Shown piece after piece: positions 41,301-47,293 of a stretch of 47,293 nucleotides of DNA (the first letter of the stretch is position 1; the number at the start of each line of letters is the position of its first letter). The stretch is from a virus. The position numbers and the translations under genes were made by a program. The stretch covers positions 1 through 47,293 of the IMG/VR virus record IMGVR_UViG_3300046011_004234. The stretch is one strand, 5' to 3'. The notes beneath the pieces were generated by a model. That model was given only the letters and a program-made list of their open reading frames with translations. It was not told where the DNA came from and made no database searches.

Positions 41301-44300
41301 AATATTAGGCGATATGGCTAGACAGCGCTCTGGAATAAGAAGTCAAGTTAATAATAAAATGACATTTGATATTATTGCTGATGGTGTTCATGTTTCTACA
41401 ATTGAAACTCGTCCCAGTGAAGCAAATGATGTTATTCCACAAATACTTGAAAATTATAAAGCGGCATTAGATAGAGAAGGTAAATCACTCCCTTCAAATA
41501 TTTATGATATGTCGCGTAATCAATTTGTAATTGCACAAAGATTTGGAAAGATAATTCAAGATTTTGAAATTACAGGTGCAGATATTGCTAATCAAACCGG
41601 TGGTGTTAAGTTAAATCAAGACGGTACTTTTGCTTACGATTACGATGCTTTATATGATCGAATTCAAAGTCAACAAAATGAATCTCCAAAATTACTTGAA
41701 AGTCTTTCTAATTTACCGCCTAGATACGAAAGTAATGTGCCAGAGCAAGTTAAAATTAATGCTCGTCAAAAGTTAATTAGATTAGAAAAGCAACTTGAAG
41801 CAGGTAAAATAACTGATGCAGGCTACCGTTTAGGTGTACAAAAAGTAATTGACGGTCTTGAAATGCAACGTAGCGCAAGAGATGTTCGTCAAATTGAAGC
41901 AGGTCGTAGACGCGGTGCTAATTGGATTATTGCTAAATTGCGTAAAGGTGTTGCCGACGGAACTATTCCAAAAGAAGAAGCGGATTTGACACAATGGTTA
42001 CTTGAAAACAATCCTCAGTTTGCAAACGAACTTGGTATTGGTACATCTGGTAAAATTGAAGGTCGCGCTGCTGGGACTTACAATCCTGTTTCAAAAGTTA
42101 TTACGCTATTTACCAACAAAAATTTAAGCGGTACAGTGGCTACACATGAAATTCTACATCATACTGAAACGATGATGCCGGAATCTGTTCAAGACGGAGT
42201 TATTAAAGCATGGAAAAAAGAACTTGATAGAACTTTGAAAAATACAAAAGATGCGAATGTAGTTAGAGCCATTAATAATATGCTTCGTGCATCAACAGGC
42301 GATCCAGAAGCTAATAAACAAATGGAAAAAGATTTTTCTAACAATGTTTTAAATTATAATGAGCATTATCAATTACTTAGCCCATCGGAGTTTTGGGCGG
42401 TAAACGGTTCAAGAATTCTGCAAAAGCAATTTGAAGCAAAAGATTCTTGGGTTAGCCGTGCAGGACAATGGCTCAACAAGTTTGTTCAAAAAGTTAAATC
42501 GATATTAGGTTTAAAATCCGATAACGCTGTATTAAAAGCGCTTTCTGAAATTGCTAAAAGTAATGGAGATATTGTAAATACCCCTATGGTTTTTGAAAAC
42601 GCAGGTAAAGGAGGTCTACTTGCTGACATTGCTCAAAACGAAGAAAACCTTTTCAATTTACCTGCTGAAACCAAGTTCCAATTTATGCGCAAATGGATTC
42701 AAGATGATTTATTGAGAATACGCATTACCATGGATAAAATTAGAGAACAAGGTGGGAAAGTCGATGAAAGCAATGACGTGGTACTTGCTATGGAAGCGGC
42801 TGGTAACATCGCAGCGAACCAATTGGAAAGTCTTAAAGAGCGTTTTATTCAACCGCTAATTGATAGAATGGCGAAAATGAATGTAAACAAAGATGAAATC
42901 GGTCTACTTCTTTATGCTAAAGGCGCTCCTAGTCGTAATGCTTACATCCAATCTATCAATCCTACATTTCGTAAATTAGGCGAAGGCGGTAGTGGTATGA
43001 CTGATGCAGAGTCAGCGGCTATTATTGAAAGATATAAAGAAACAATGGGTGATAAATACCCAGAGTTTGAAAAGTTAGTTGATGATTGGCAAAACATTCA
43101 AAACATAGTTAAACGAATCTTAGTGCAATCGGGTGACATTTCACCAGAGCAAGCAGAGGAATGGGATAATGCGTCAGATTATCATGTTCCAATGAAGGGT
43201 TTTGAAGAAGTCGATGAAGTTACTGGTAAAGCAACTAAAAAATCTAGTCGTGGAAATATCGGACAAGGTTTTTCTATATCAGGTAAATTCGATAGAAAAA
43301 TGCTAGGTCGCCAATCTCGTGCTAGTCAAATTGTTGAAAACATTGTTATGAATTTAGAAAGAGCGGTCATTCGTTCTTCTAAAATGTATGTACAATCCAC
43401 ATTATACAAGTTAATTGAAGATAATCCCGATGCTAAGTTATGGGAAACTGAAGTTACTCCAATGAAACCTATTATGGGTAAAGCCAAAGCGCAATACGTC
43501 ATGTATTTCCATGGTAGCGAAATTGGACAACGTGATACGTTACGAGATGCGCGTCGCTACGTTGAAGCTGAAACAGCGCGAACAGGTCAATCTAAACGTG
43601 AATATGAAATTATTAAAGTAGGCGGTGAACCTCAAGTTACTTTGATGAAAAAACCTTATGACCAAAACGAAGAAATATCGTATTGGCGCAATGGTAAACA
43701 AGTTCGTATTACAGTTAACGATCCAGAATTTGTACAAGCGTTTAATAGACTAGGTGACGAGAACATTTACTCCATGTTTAAGTTTATGGCTGCTTTCGGT
43801 AGATTTTTGCGCCATGCTTTCACAATTTGGAATCCTGTATTCATTATTAACAATGGGATATGGGTTGATCCGGCAGTTGGGTTATACACCAATACAGCTA
43901 GAAAAGGATTTAAATATGCAGGTACTGTTTTATTAAAAACGCCAATGTCGGCAATACAAATTGGTAAATACATTGCAAAAGGGTCAACAGATAATGCGGA
44001 ATGGAATCGAGTAATTAAATCTTATCTTGATAACGGTGGTAAATCGGGAACAGCCTTTATCTCAAGTATTGAAAAAAAGGCAGATGAGCTTAATTTGGCT
44101 GTTTTAAAATCAAAAATGATGGATACCAAGTTTTATGAGTATCCGCTTGATAAATTAAAATTAGCAATAGTTGATAATAAATTAGCTAACTTATTATCGT
44201 ATCTAGGCGATGTCGCTGAAACAGCAACTCGTTTATCTACATTTAAAGTCGCTGTTGATAACGGTATGACACCACAGGAAGCGGCTAAACTTTCACGAAA

Positions 44301-45435
44301 TGTAACCATTAACTTTAATCGACGCGGTATTGCTGGTAGAGAACTCGGTGCAACCTATTTATTCTTTAATGCGGCTATTCAAGGTACTGAAAATTTGATT
44401 GATGCTACGATTCGAGGAGAGCATAAAGTACAAGCTACTGCGATACTTTCATCTTATGTAATGCTTGGATATTTACTAGCGCTACTTGGTGGAGATGATG
44501 GGGATGATGAGTTAATTCCCGAAGAAGAAAAAACTAGATACGTTGGTATTAAATTAGATGAGGAAACTGGACTTCGAGTAAATGCTAAACTTGCTTACGG
44601 TCTATCATTCTTTAAAGATTTTGGTACAGCGATCGCTAGACTTCAATTAGGTGGTGATCCAGAAAAAGTAATTAATAAATTAACTGCTTCTTTCTTTACT
44701 AATTTCTCTTATTTTAATCCAATGGCATCGGGGGAATGGGATAATAAAGACTTAGCGGCAAGTTTTATACCTACGATTTTAAAACCGTTTTATTCTATTA
44801 CCAGTAATAGAAATCAATGGGGTAAACCTATTTACCCAGAAGATGTTTACAATACCACTATCCCAGATAGCGAAAAAGAATGGTCTACAACAAGAGGTAC
44901 GATGTATTCCGACTTTGCTAAATGGATGAACAAAGTGACAGGTGGAACAAAAGTGGAATCTGGCTTTGTGGATGTATCGCCCGAAACAATGAAGTATTTG
45001 ACAAATTCACTTGGTGGATCAGCGGCAACCCAGTTATATAAGTTTGTAAACTCTATTTATACTTCTTCAATAAATACTGACGAAATGAATGTGAGTAATT
45101 TACCTATCGTATCTGGCTTTGTTAAAGAAAACACTATTGACTCTTATCGTCGTGTTTATAACTCACAACGCAAAGAAGCAAAAGATATTTACGATAAGTT
45201 TAAAAAATATGAAAAATTAGGCGATGATGAAGCTACTGATAAATTTACCAGTAAACATCAACCTACGCTCGACTTCTACGATGAAACTAAATCAATTATC
45301 AAAGAGGTAAAAGATTTGCGAGATAAGCAAGATGAAGCGCGAGTTGAAGGCGATAAAGCATTAGTCAAAGAGCTTGAAGCCGAAGAAAAACAACTATTGA
45401 TTGAATACAGTTACCAGTATAATCAACGTCAGTAG
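32395..45435 (+). CDS. Giant polyvalent protein (4346 aa): ParB-like, SAP, helicase, methyltransferase and HExxH peptidase domains
   Basis: Visible order: N-terminal 'FAAPDGKEYDIEAPEGAT' segment (1-40); Gly/Ala-rich, membrane-like part (120-380); TQAE tandem repeat (425-450); 'PTAEMP' linkers; ParB-like IQDGHHRYLAAK (about 1000-1011); two SAP-like DNA-binding motifs (about 1103-1125, 1146-1175); a segment LNSGLDPELINAGITLAGYH typical of DarB-like proteins (about 1749); SNF2-type helicase with GTGTGKT (2015-2021), DEAQ (2102-2105), LLSATP and QQEGRIFRVGQ; adenine-methyltransferase-like domain with LEPSAGHG (2656-2663) and NPPF (2717-2720); HEILHH metallopeptidase motif (3251-3256); an LPD38-like region around FLRHAFTIWNPVFIINN (about 3805); and a C-terminal hydrophobic segment (4017-4040). 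Such proteins (P1 DarB, the roughly 4600-residue Bcep22 protein) are packaged and injected to protect phage DNA. Probably intact: one frame, no stop. Confidence 0.9.
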   Translation: MAIFTFAAPDGKEYDIEAPEGATQEEALDYLISNWDSLKDSPISADTAKVNEPVAEQPEGDKSMAGKALDWMMKPEPQKPVDTSIDDQNLSTTEEAYQRAKKFAAELYNSPIETYRKSAEDLSLSMGKGLISIPEFITGVADIASGGKVGKALEDNGVNFQEAKDWLTSRQTSEEQAAAKERESEPTFGGTVESMVTHPLSTINAAVESLPASYVGGRIGGAAQGIKALGKASGMLGAGAGEFIVGSGQAEEGIRQQTPDGLTTPAQSASAVGAGAADAFLAGIGSVAAKKLGISDIDTLSAGTGEASKTISNLYKQVLLTMGIEGAEEVSQSAAEKVIENYALDKPSLFEGVPNAAAIGLVTGATMGGGHALISTVDQTAQTLTGDEILRQKEIDRAKGMTEDERNAYFAASGGKPQQAPIDTTQAETQAETQAETQAETQAETQTEAPVSDTLRAYTDIFRDENLNPTPPAQTVDTTAPIVDNETITTELDKTTTPQEAIDTFTNIVEANNFGHDTTRAQAQNEADIQAATPVVEPPVIEPPAPKPDKLDATQESLDFIGQAVEQGGAELKGGMLYLPTGEKYSLNKAQRDHYTNLVTPIEQAPEMPTAEMPTVINLKDITKGDYVGEKNTKDAFNSVEAGDVLVAYDGYRIPIKSVEKDEDGNVINLIPYVEAGVNGAETLSHYDFMDLMYPAPFYEKKASGWGSIEKNTFVDPNPVSNAPINYEETQNKRNEFSGNNPSIFAKYVINNDIKKALGEIENNTISKDDAMSIYNSAKSTGLLTSDTVKELSKVLIPTADYETRNSDRVARINQASTPEEIQSIYAEETSDNERHFEGTRKAEIAVKDKLNNLERESANKKEDEAYAAGEWVFHFPTNSLSDANQMAKSMEKIEPKNEYRVVPWQNDSYLVQKRKIEATPTAEMPVTTYYNEPNGKYYGDVKEVTKIMPQELKPLNQTEINWAISSQKASGKSEEEWAKSVDLSEPIKATIYSDGEIKIQDGHHRYLAAKILNKPLNVELKSINAKNQILNDAINRINKDVSQATPVAETPTAEMPAYQNMTLDEYKASHPKPYRVGNQILKTDITKMSDADVLQQFNHEDLKTLATIAGASTSGTKTDLLNKVRTIQQNREMLKDKTSEELQGLSVKQLREMAQPLGVNKSYINKPQLIEQILKWRENSITGSQNKVAEFNQASDVVKSVQAGNEDISKLNIKRFADYLLPHVTAKSHPDLYPKVIDAVAESEFTAPFNQTSYKVESYRNASTRATNPDEAKKNKDIADALEQKYQNTNFTTPKSVAPKVETKLESKLLNGEISQNEYGTANGLTEEEILDRRLFDKVSVPKTTYQLLIEDMQDVVEKKLTNLKRPSNGAASVQKLYTEAKSKHERTLDLLNRFSKSFEHPFRNNLYDKLPDYLKTRFLNKFDKITTGEKAKEEFFKARTRAENEDLISYVKSKQPPATVQPIAKKKPAANNLRAVTGLEPIETTIGKLGGINREDANRAGFSDFKGWYFTKTSSEGFDGMALQLNGKGYDVDGENDLIAKLSQSLNAKLFGMGQQVYTFQGLEHQLALEQAEEYKAFEAEQKELAKELSKVASGNPDIIEEIKAAETPEDFDQLLTNIVTLSEDEADDFWNSIGEENADQTTKDASIATIKENAPEILDTYTEQEVRQREEAQKLTDKEQAAKDVKAEEKRKADLEFNTVFDEALGVGMTTSGDLFAPERKAKTKPSGNTIFTDDAAEKARAILKSKLGQLNSGLDPELINAGITLAGYHIEKGARTFSAYAKAMIDDMGTGVKPYLKSWYLAVKFDPRASGFENMDDASSVDKADIETITAQPTKEIENVPSTDKRVERYISNANAIDERDGQPVYDEADTDARIFGQTSEPVGSRGNIANSDSGDSISTALTGGEQSDNELYIGNETGQPTTSSARNLDNRRSGNDSLKGMDVRREGSNPIKQLPSKAIKGATPQRVEIKTADIGNIKQEMPFLDDGQVSDVAFAEKRFEKEKGVLFTNGTGTGKTFTGLGIMRRFVDQGKDNIIVIAPSQNILDSWIKAAKKFFKIDITLLKDKRDAGSGVVGATYANFGDNDVLADRDWDLIITDEAQYLMQNEQGDVTNALNQLRALTHHNLGFSFWFNSKNRELITELEKVKAPEYLDKFTVWDFKSQTPKFKDVSPYSAEVKIAYQDEIDNRKQYKDDKYSEYDKKRTQAKLDWDKMEDNTKVVLLSATPFAHESNIDYAEGYLFTYGDQEANGYNSGGAKEKYFMQHLGYRMRYNKLTQPDAKVDRSNMQRQFNETLKKSGAVSARTLNVDYDYDRRFILTESAVGQRIDEALQWLSDNNARDLADILNKRFGGLERRFLLEAIKAKEVVPIIRDYLAAGKKVIVFHDYKVGGVKNPFGAQGMDYTEDAVQQQYRKFQEKFPDLTSGEALAGSMVTPIERFKKEFGDDVMIYNGDSKTRIADVAKFNDDNSGKNLMLLQSASAKEGVSFHDTTGNHQRVLINIGLPTAPTTAIQQEGRIFRVGQKSDAIFRYINTGTNWERWAFASTIAGRASAAENLALGEFARGLRDAFIDAFELSGSYPVGHEGEGKGGKEKDRAAARAVTEMDKARSYYYAQQQKNARTKSAEGTDYFATPEPVGLVMTRLADAKEGEKMLEPSAGHGAIARWFRPDAERTAIEPSAELNSRLALVFQDGDIKRQKFEDLNIINKYDAIVMNPPFGTAGKTAIDHVVKAFSHLREGGRIVALIPEGQAIKRLDEFLYGNDAKGKQINPDAHLIMSINLPDVTFKRAGTGVRTRIVVIEKSSTGNVPQQRYLDLSDIDNIEDLFTRMDNIEVMPRMVTNEQPFGADVDTTLTEQAKKGKSPKPKRDTSVTDPDAIIDYITKRGKAIRIKLRSDLTHDQAREIDKYSWSFTNPANGEKGFAIHEQYWNDLPPVAGKEVTTVTPIQDTKGKETFDLQPKLSSEVLEKILGDMARQRSGIRSQVNNKMTFDIIADGVHVSTIETRPSEANDVIPQILENYKAALDREGKSLPSNIYDMSRNQFVIAQRFGKIIQDFEITGADIANQTGGVKLNQDGTFAYDYDALYDRIQSQQNESPKLLESLSNLPPRYESNVPEQVKINARQKLIRLEKQLEAGKITDAGYRLGVQKVIDGLEMQRSARDVRQIEAGRRRGANWIIAKLRKGVADGTIPKEEADLTQWLLENNPQFANELGIGTSGKIEGRAAGTYNPVSKVITLFTNKNLSGTVATHEILHHTETMMPESVQDGVIKAWKKELDRTLKNTKDANVVRAINNMLRASTGDPEANKQMEKDFSNNVLNYNEHYQLLSPSEFWAVNGSRILQKQFEAKDSWVSRAGQWLNKFVQKVKSILGLKSDNAVLKALSEIAKSNGDIVNTPMVFENAGKGGLLADIAQNEENLFNLPAETKFQFMRKWIQDDLLRIRITMDKIREQGGKVDESNDVVLAMEAAGNIAANQLESLKERFIQPLIDRMAKMNVNKDEIGLLLYAKGAPSRNAYIQSINPTFRKLGEGGSGMTDAESAAIIERYKETMGDKYPEFEKLVDDWQNIQNIVKRILVQSGDISPEQAEEWDNASDYHVPMKGFEEVDEVTGKATKKSSRGNIGQGFSISGKFDRKMLGRQSRASQIVENIVMNLERAVIRSSKMYVQSTLYKLIEDNPDAKLWETEVTPMKPIMGKAKAQYVMYFHGSEIGQRDTLRDARRYVEAETARTGQSKREYEIIKVGGEPQVTLMKKPYDQNEEISYWRNGKQVRITVNDPEFVQAFNRLGDENIYSMFKFMAAFGRFLRHAFTIWNPVFIINNGIWVDPAVGLYTNTARKGFKYAGTVLLKTPMSAIQIGKYIAKGSTDNAEWNRVIKSYLDNGGKSGTAFISSIEKKADELNLAVLKSKMMDTKFYEYPLDKLKLAIVDNKLANLLSYLGDVAETATRLSTFKVAVDNGMTPQEAAKLSRNVTINFNRRGIAGRELGATYLFFNAAIQGTENLIDATIRGEHKVQATAILSSYVMLGYLLALLGGDDGDDELIPEEEKTRYVGIKLDEETGLRVNAKLAYGLSFFKDFGTAIARLQLGGDPEKVINKLTASFFTNFSYFNPMASGEWDNKDLAASFIPTILKPFYSITSNRNQWGKPIYPEDVYNTTIPDSEKEWSTTRGTMYSDFAKWMNKVTGGTKVESGFVDVSPETMKYLTNSLGGSAATQLYKFVNSIYTSSINTDEMNVSNLPIVSGFVKENTIDSYRRVYNSQRKEAKDIYDKFKKYEKLGDDEATDKFTSKHQPTLDFYDETKSIIKEVKDLRDKQDEARVEGDKALVKELEAEEKQLLIEYSYQYNQRQ
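33667..33738 (+). repeat. 12-base tandem repeat (TQAE) in the giant gene
   Basis: ACTCAAGCGGAA occurs five times exactly (33667-33726), followed by one degenerate copy to 33738. Each unit encodes Thr-Gln-Ala-Glu, so changes in copy number keep the frame. It lies in the linker between the membrane-like part and the first enzyme-like domains. Confidence 0.9.
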
Positions 45436-45444
45436 TAATCACTT

Positions 45445-45465
45445 GGCGCTACATACCGTAGCGCC
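45445..45465 (+). terminator. Hairpin after the giant gene (weak terminator or attenuator)
   Basis: GGCGCTAC (45445-45452) and GTAGCGCC (45458-45465) pair perfectly around a five-base loop, followed by CTTTA rather than a full T run. It could reduce transcription into the terminase genes or stabilise the 3' end of a processed message. Confidence 0.55.
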
Positions 45466-45483
45466 CTTTAACTAGGAAAGAAG

Positions 45484-45807
45484 ATGGAAGAATTAGCAGT
45501 TACAATTACACGCGATGCCCAAGGTCAATACACTGTTGAAACTGAAAACCAACAGGAGCAAATGGCTGAAGGCGGTGAAGGCGCAATGGAAGGTATGGAA
45601 GAAGGTATGGGCGCAGGTGTGCAAAAAGCGCGTGACCTTAACGATGCTTTGAAAATTGCCAAAGGTCTTTTAGAAGGTGGGGAATCAACAAGTGCTGAGT
45701 CATTATTTACTAAAGGCTTTGGCGGTGAAGAAGGCGGTATGGGTATGGGCGGTGCGCCAGCACAAGCCGCGCCTATGGGTAAACCAACTAGACCTGCGAT
45801 GATGTAA
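45484..45807 (+). CDS. Gly/Met/Glu-rich small protein before the terminase genes, 107 aa
   Basis: AGGAAAGAAG precedes the ATG. The sequence is low-complexity: an N-terminal beta strand (ELAVTITRDAQGQYTVE), then acidic Gly/Met/Glu-rich repeats (GAMEGMEEGMGAGV), a short helix (DLNDALKIAKGLLEGG), and a Gly/Met/Ala/Pro tail. It is one base from the terminase small-subunit gene. It may be a virion or assembly accessory; no family is recognised. Confidence 0.6.
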   Translation: MEELAVTITRDAQGQYTVETENQQEQMAEGGEGAMEGMEEGMGAGVQKARDLNDALKIAKGLLEGGESTSAESLFTKGFGGEEGGMGMGGAPAQAAPMGKPTRPAMM

Positions 45808-45808
45808 T

Positions 45809-46285
45809 ATGGATTTTGAAGCTCTAAGCAAGCTCACTTCCAAGCAACGTGCTTTCTTGACCCATTACTTAGGTAATGGGCAGGACGGTACTAAGGCGGC
45901 TATTGCAGCGGGATATTCAGATAAGGCGGCAAGTAAACAAGCCTATACCCTTCTGAATAATCCTAATGTGCAAGCAGCGTGGAAAGAAATGGGAGAAGTG
46001 ACTTCCAGTCATCATGCGATTGTGACCGAGATTCGAGAACAGTACGCGGCTAATATTGCATCTATTTTTGAGATACAGGAATTTTGGACTAAACTCGTCC
46101 GCAGTAACAAAGATGAAAATGGTGATTATATTAAGTTAGATGCGCGTATTCGAGCCAGTGAATTGCTTGCTAAGAATATGGGTATGTTCGTTGATAAGAT
46201 TGAACACAGCGGTAAGGATGGTGCAGATTTACCATGTATTACCTTAAACTTCATTAAATCCGATACGACAATAAACAATGGCTGA
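45809..46285 (+). CDS. terS: Terminase small subunit (Terminase_2 type)
   Basis: The N-terminal helix-turn-helix is of the classic form: LTSKQRAFLTHYLGNGQDGT then KAAIAAGYSDKAASKQAYTL and NNPNVQAAW. It recognises the packaging site on phage DNA. The rest is a helical oligomerisation part (YAANIASIFEIQEFW) and a short tail. At 158 residues it has the usual length. It overlaps the large-subunit gene by eight bases, so the two are translationally coupled. Confidence 0.92.
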   Translation: MDFEALSKLTSKQRAFLTHYLGNGQDGTKAAIAAGYSDKAASKQAYTLLNNPNVQAAWKEMGEVTSSHHAIVTEIREQYAANIASIFEIQEFWTKLVRSNKDENGDYIKLDARIRASELLAKNMGMFVDKIEHSGKDGADLPCITLNFIKSDTTINNG

Positions 46286-47293
46286 AAACCTAGATGTACA
46301 TTTCCCAGAGAAACTCCAATTCTTGTTTGCTCCGAAACGTTATAAAGTAGCACACGGAGGAAGGGGCAGCGGGAAAAGTTATAACTTTGCACAAGCACTG
46401 ATTCTTTTAGCGGCTCAAAAACCCATGCGCGTATTATGCACACGGGAGATTCAAAAAAGTATTAAGCAATCGGTGCATTTGCTTTTATCCGATCAAATTC
46501 AACGACTTGGACTTGGGGCATTCTTTACTGTCCTTGAAACAGAGATTCGTGGGATGAATGGATCGCTGTTTATGTTTGCCGGTTTAGCGCAACATACAGT
46601 TGAATCTATCAAGTCTATTGAAGGCTGTGATATTGTATGGGTAGAGGAAGCGCAAACGGTAAGTAAGAAAAGTTGGGATATTCTTATTCCTACTATTCGT
46701 AAAGATGATTCTGAGATTTGGGTGAGTTTCAATCCAGACTTAGATACGGATGATACTTATACACGATTTGTACTTAATCCTGCTCCGAGTGCAACTGTTG
46801 TTGAAATGAACTTTGGTGATAATCCTTATTTTCCTAAAGAGCTTGAAGCAGAGCGTCTACATTGCATGACAACCAATCCAGAGGACTATGATAACATTTG
46901 GCTTGGTAAATGCCGTAGTGCTGTAACAGGTGCTATTTATGCGAATGAAGTTAACGCTGCAACGATGCACGGCAGAATTTGTAATGTTCCTTATGATCCA
47001 TTACTTAAAGTTCATGCTATTTGGGATTTGGGTTGGAACGACTCGATGTCAATTCTTTTAGTACAAAAAGTCCGAAGTGAGATTCGGATTATTGAAAGTA
47101 TTGAGGATGACCACAAGACCTTAGATTATTATGCTGGACTATTGAATAGTAAGAAGTATAATTGGGGGTATGATTACCTGCCACATGACGGGCGCACTAA
47201 AGATTTTAAAACCGGTAAAAGTACAGAAGAACTTTTAAAGGCATTTGGACGTAAAGTAAAGATCACGCCTAATATGCCGATTGAATCGGGTCC
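46278..47293 (+). CDS. terL: Terminase large subunit, PBSX-like (3' end outside window, partial)
   Basis: Starting from ATG 46278 the frame stays open to the window end. The ATPase domain shows Walker A GGRGSGKS (27-34) and Walker B DIVWVEEA (118-125, catalytic Glu). The C-terminal nuclease begins with HAIWDLGWNDSMSILL (Asp near residue 251), then YDYLPHDGRTKDFK. It drives DNA into the prohead and cuts it. The PBSX-like organisation (HFPEKLQFLF opening, RGSGKS) fits pac- or cos-type packaging; which cannot be decided here. At least 80 more residues are expected beyond the window. Confidence 0.92.
   Translation, partial: MAENLDVHFPEKLQFLFAPKRYKVAHGGRGSGKSYNFAQALILLAAQKPMRVLCTREIQKSIKQSVHLLLSDQIQRLGLGAFFTVLETEIRGMNGSLFMFAGLAQHTVESIKSIEGCDIVWVEEAQTVSKKSWDILIPTIRKDDSEIWVSFNPDLDTDDTYTRFVLNPAPSATVVEMNFGDNPYFPKELEAERLHCMTTNPEDYDNIWLGKCRSAVTGAIYANEVNAATMHGRICNVPYDPLLKVHAIWDLGWNDSMSILLVQKVRSEIRIIESIEDDHKTLDYYAGLLNSKKYNWGYDYLPHDGRTKDFKTGKSTEELLKAFGRKVKITPNMPIESG

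Overview
The window is part of a double-stranded DNA phage genome that most resembles the short-tailed (podovirus) Bcep22-like / BPP-1-like type of Pseudomonadota. The type is inferred from the combination of a giant injected 'polyvalent' protein beside an Ala/Gly-rich virion protein and a transglycosylase-bearing virion protein, a PBSX-like terminase, and a replication set of family B polymerase, SNF2 helicase, VRR-NUC nuclease, DUF2815, DUF2800 and primase-helicase. The sequence is moderately AT-rich with sigma70-like promoters and strong GGAG/AAGGAGG ribosome sites. I cannot name the host. Portal, capsid and most tail genes are absent, so the genome must continue beyond the window: the large terminase gene runs off the right end and a virion gene enters from the left end.

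Layout. (1) 1-8424, + strand: late genes for virion or tail proteins, a cupin/2-oxoglutarate oxygenase fusion, tail fibres, small membrane (holin-like) proteins and a T4-type lysozyme, closed by a terminator shared with the convergent operon. (2) 15012-8441, - strand: a compact early operon of more than 25 small genes, many coupled by ATGA or longer overlaps. It includes thyX, dut, an NrdJb-like ribonucleotide reductase domain, zinc-ribbon proteins and many microproteins below 60 residues, ten of which I found by hand. (3) 22820-15205, - strand: replication module of DUF2800 nuclease, DUF2815 DNA-binding protein, a roughly 650-base structured non-coding region ending in a terminator, family B polymerase, VRR-NUC and an SNF2 helicase split by an intein. 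(4) 22885-25626, + strand: Cro-like regulator and primase-helicase, followed by an iterated, AT-rich segment that is a candidate origin. (5) 28163-25924, - strand: a second small-gene operon with a GP88-family protein. (6) 28521-29168: a Rha-like regulator. (7) 29305-29252, - strand: a self-contained minigene for a 17-residue Gly/Lys peptide. (8) 29411 to the end, + strand: virion/ejection proteins, the 4346-residue polyvalent protein and the terminase genes.

How it works together (inference). On entry the injected proteins (lytic transglycosylase and the helicase/methyltransferase/peptidase giant) would breach the wall and protect the DNA. The two - strand operons would supply nucleotides (ThyX, Dut) and regulators. 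The polymerase, helicase and primase copy the genome, perhaps from the site after the primase. The + strand late genes then package DNA and lyse the cell. Three near-identical 21-bp motifs in intergenic regions probably co-regulate the early units.

The most unusual items are: a homing-endonuclease gene nested in a different reading frame inside the helicase intein; the large structured RNA region before the polymerase; and the 17-residue minigene whose ribosome site matches the anti-Shine-Dalgarno sequence over 12 bases.
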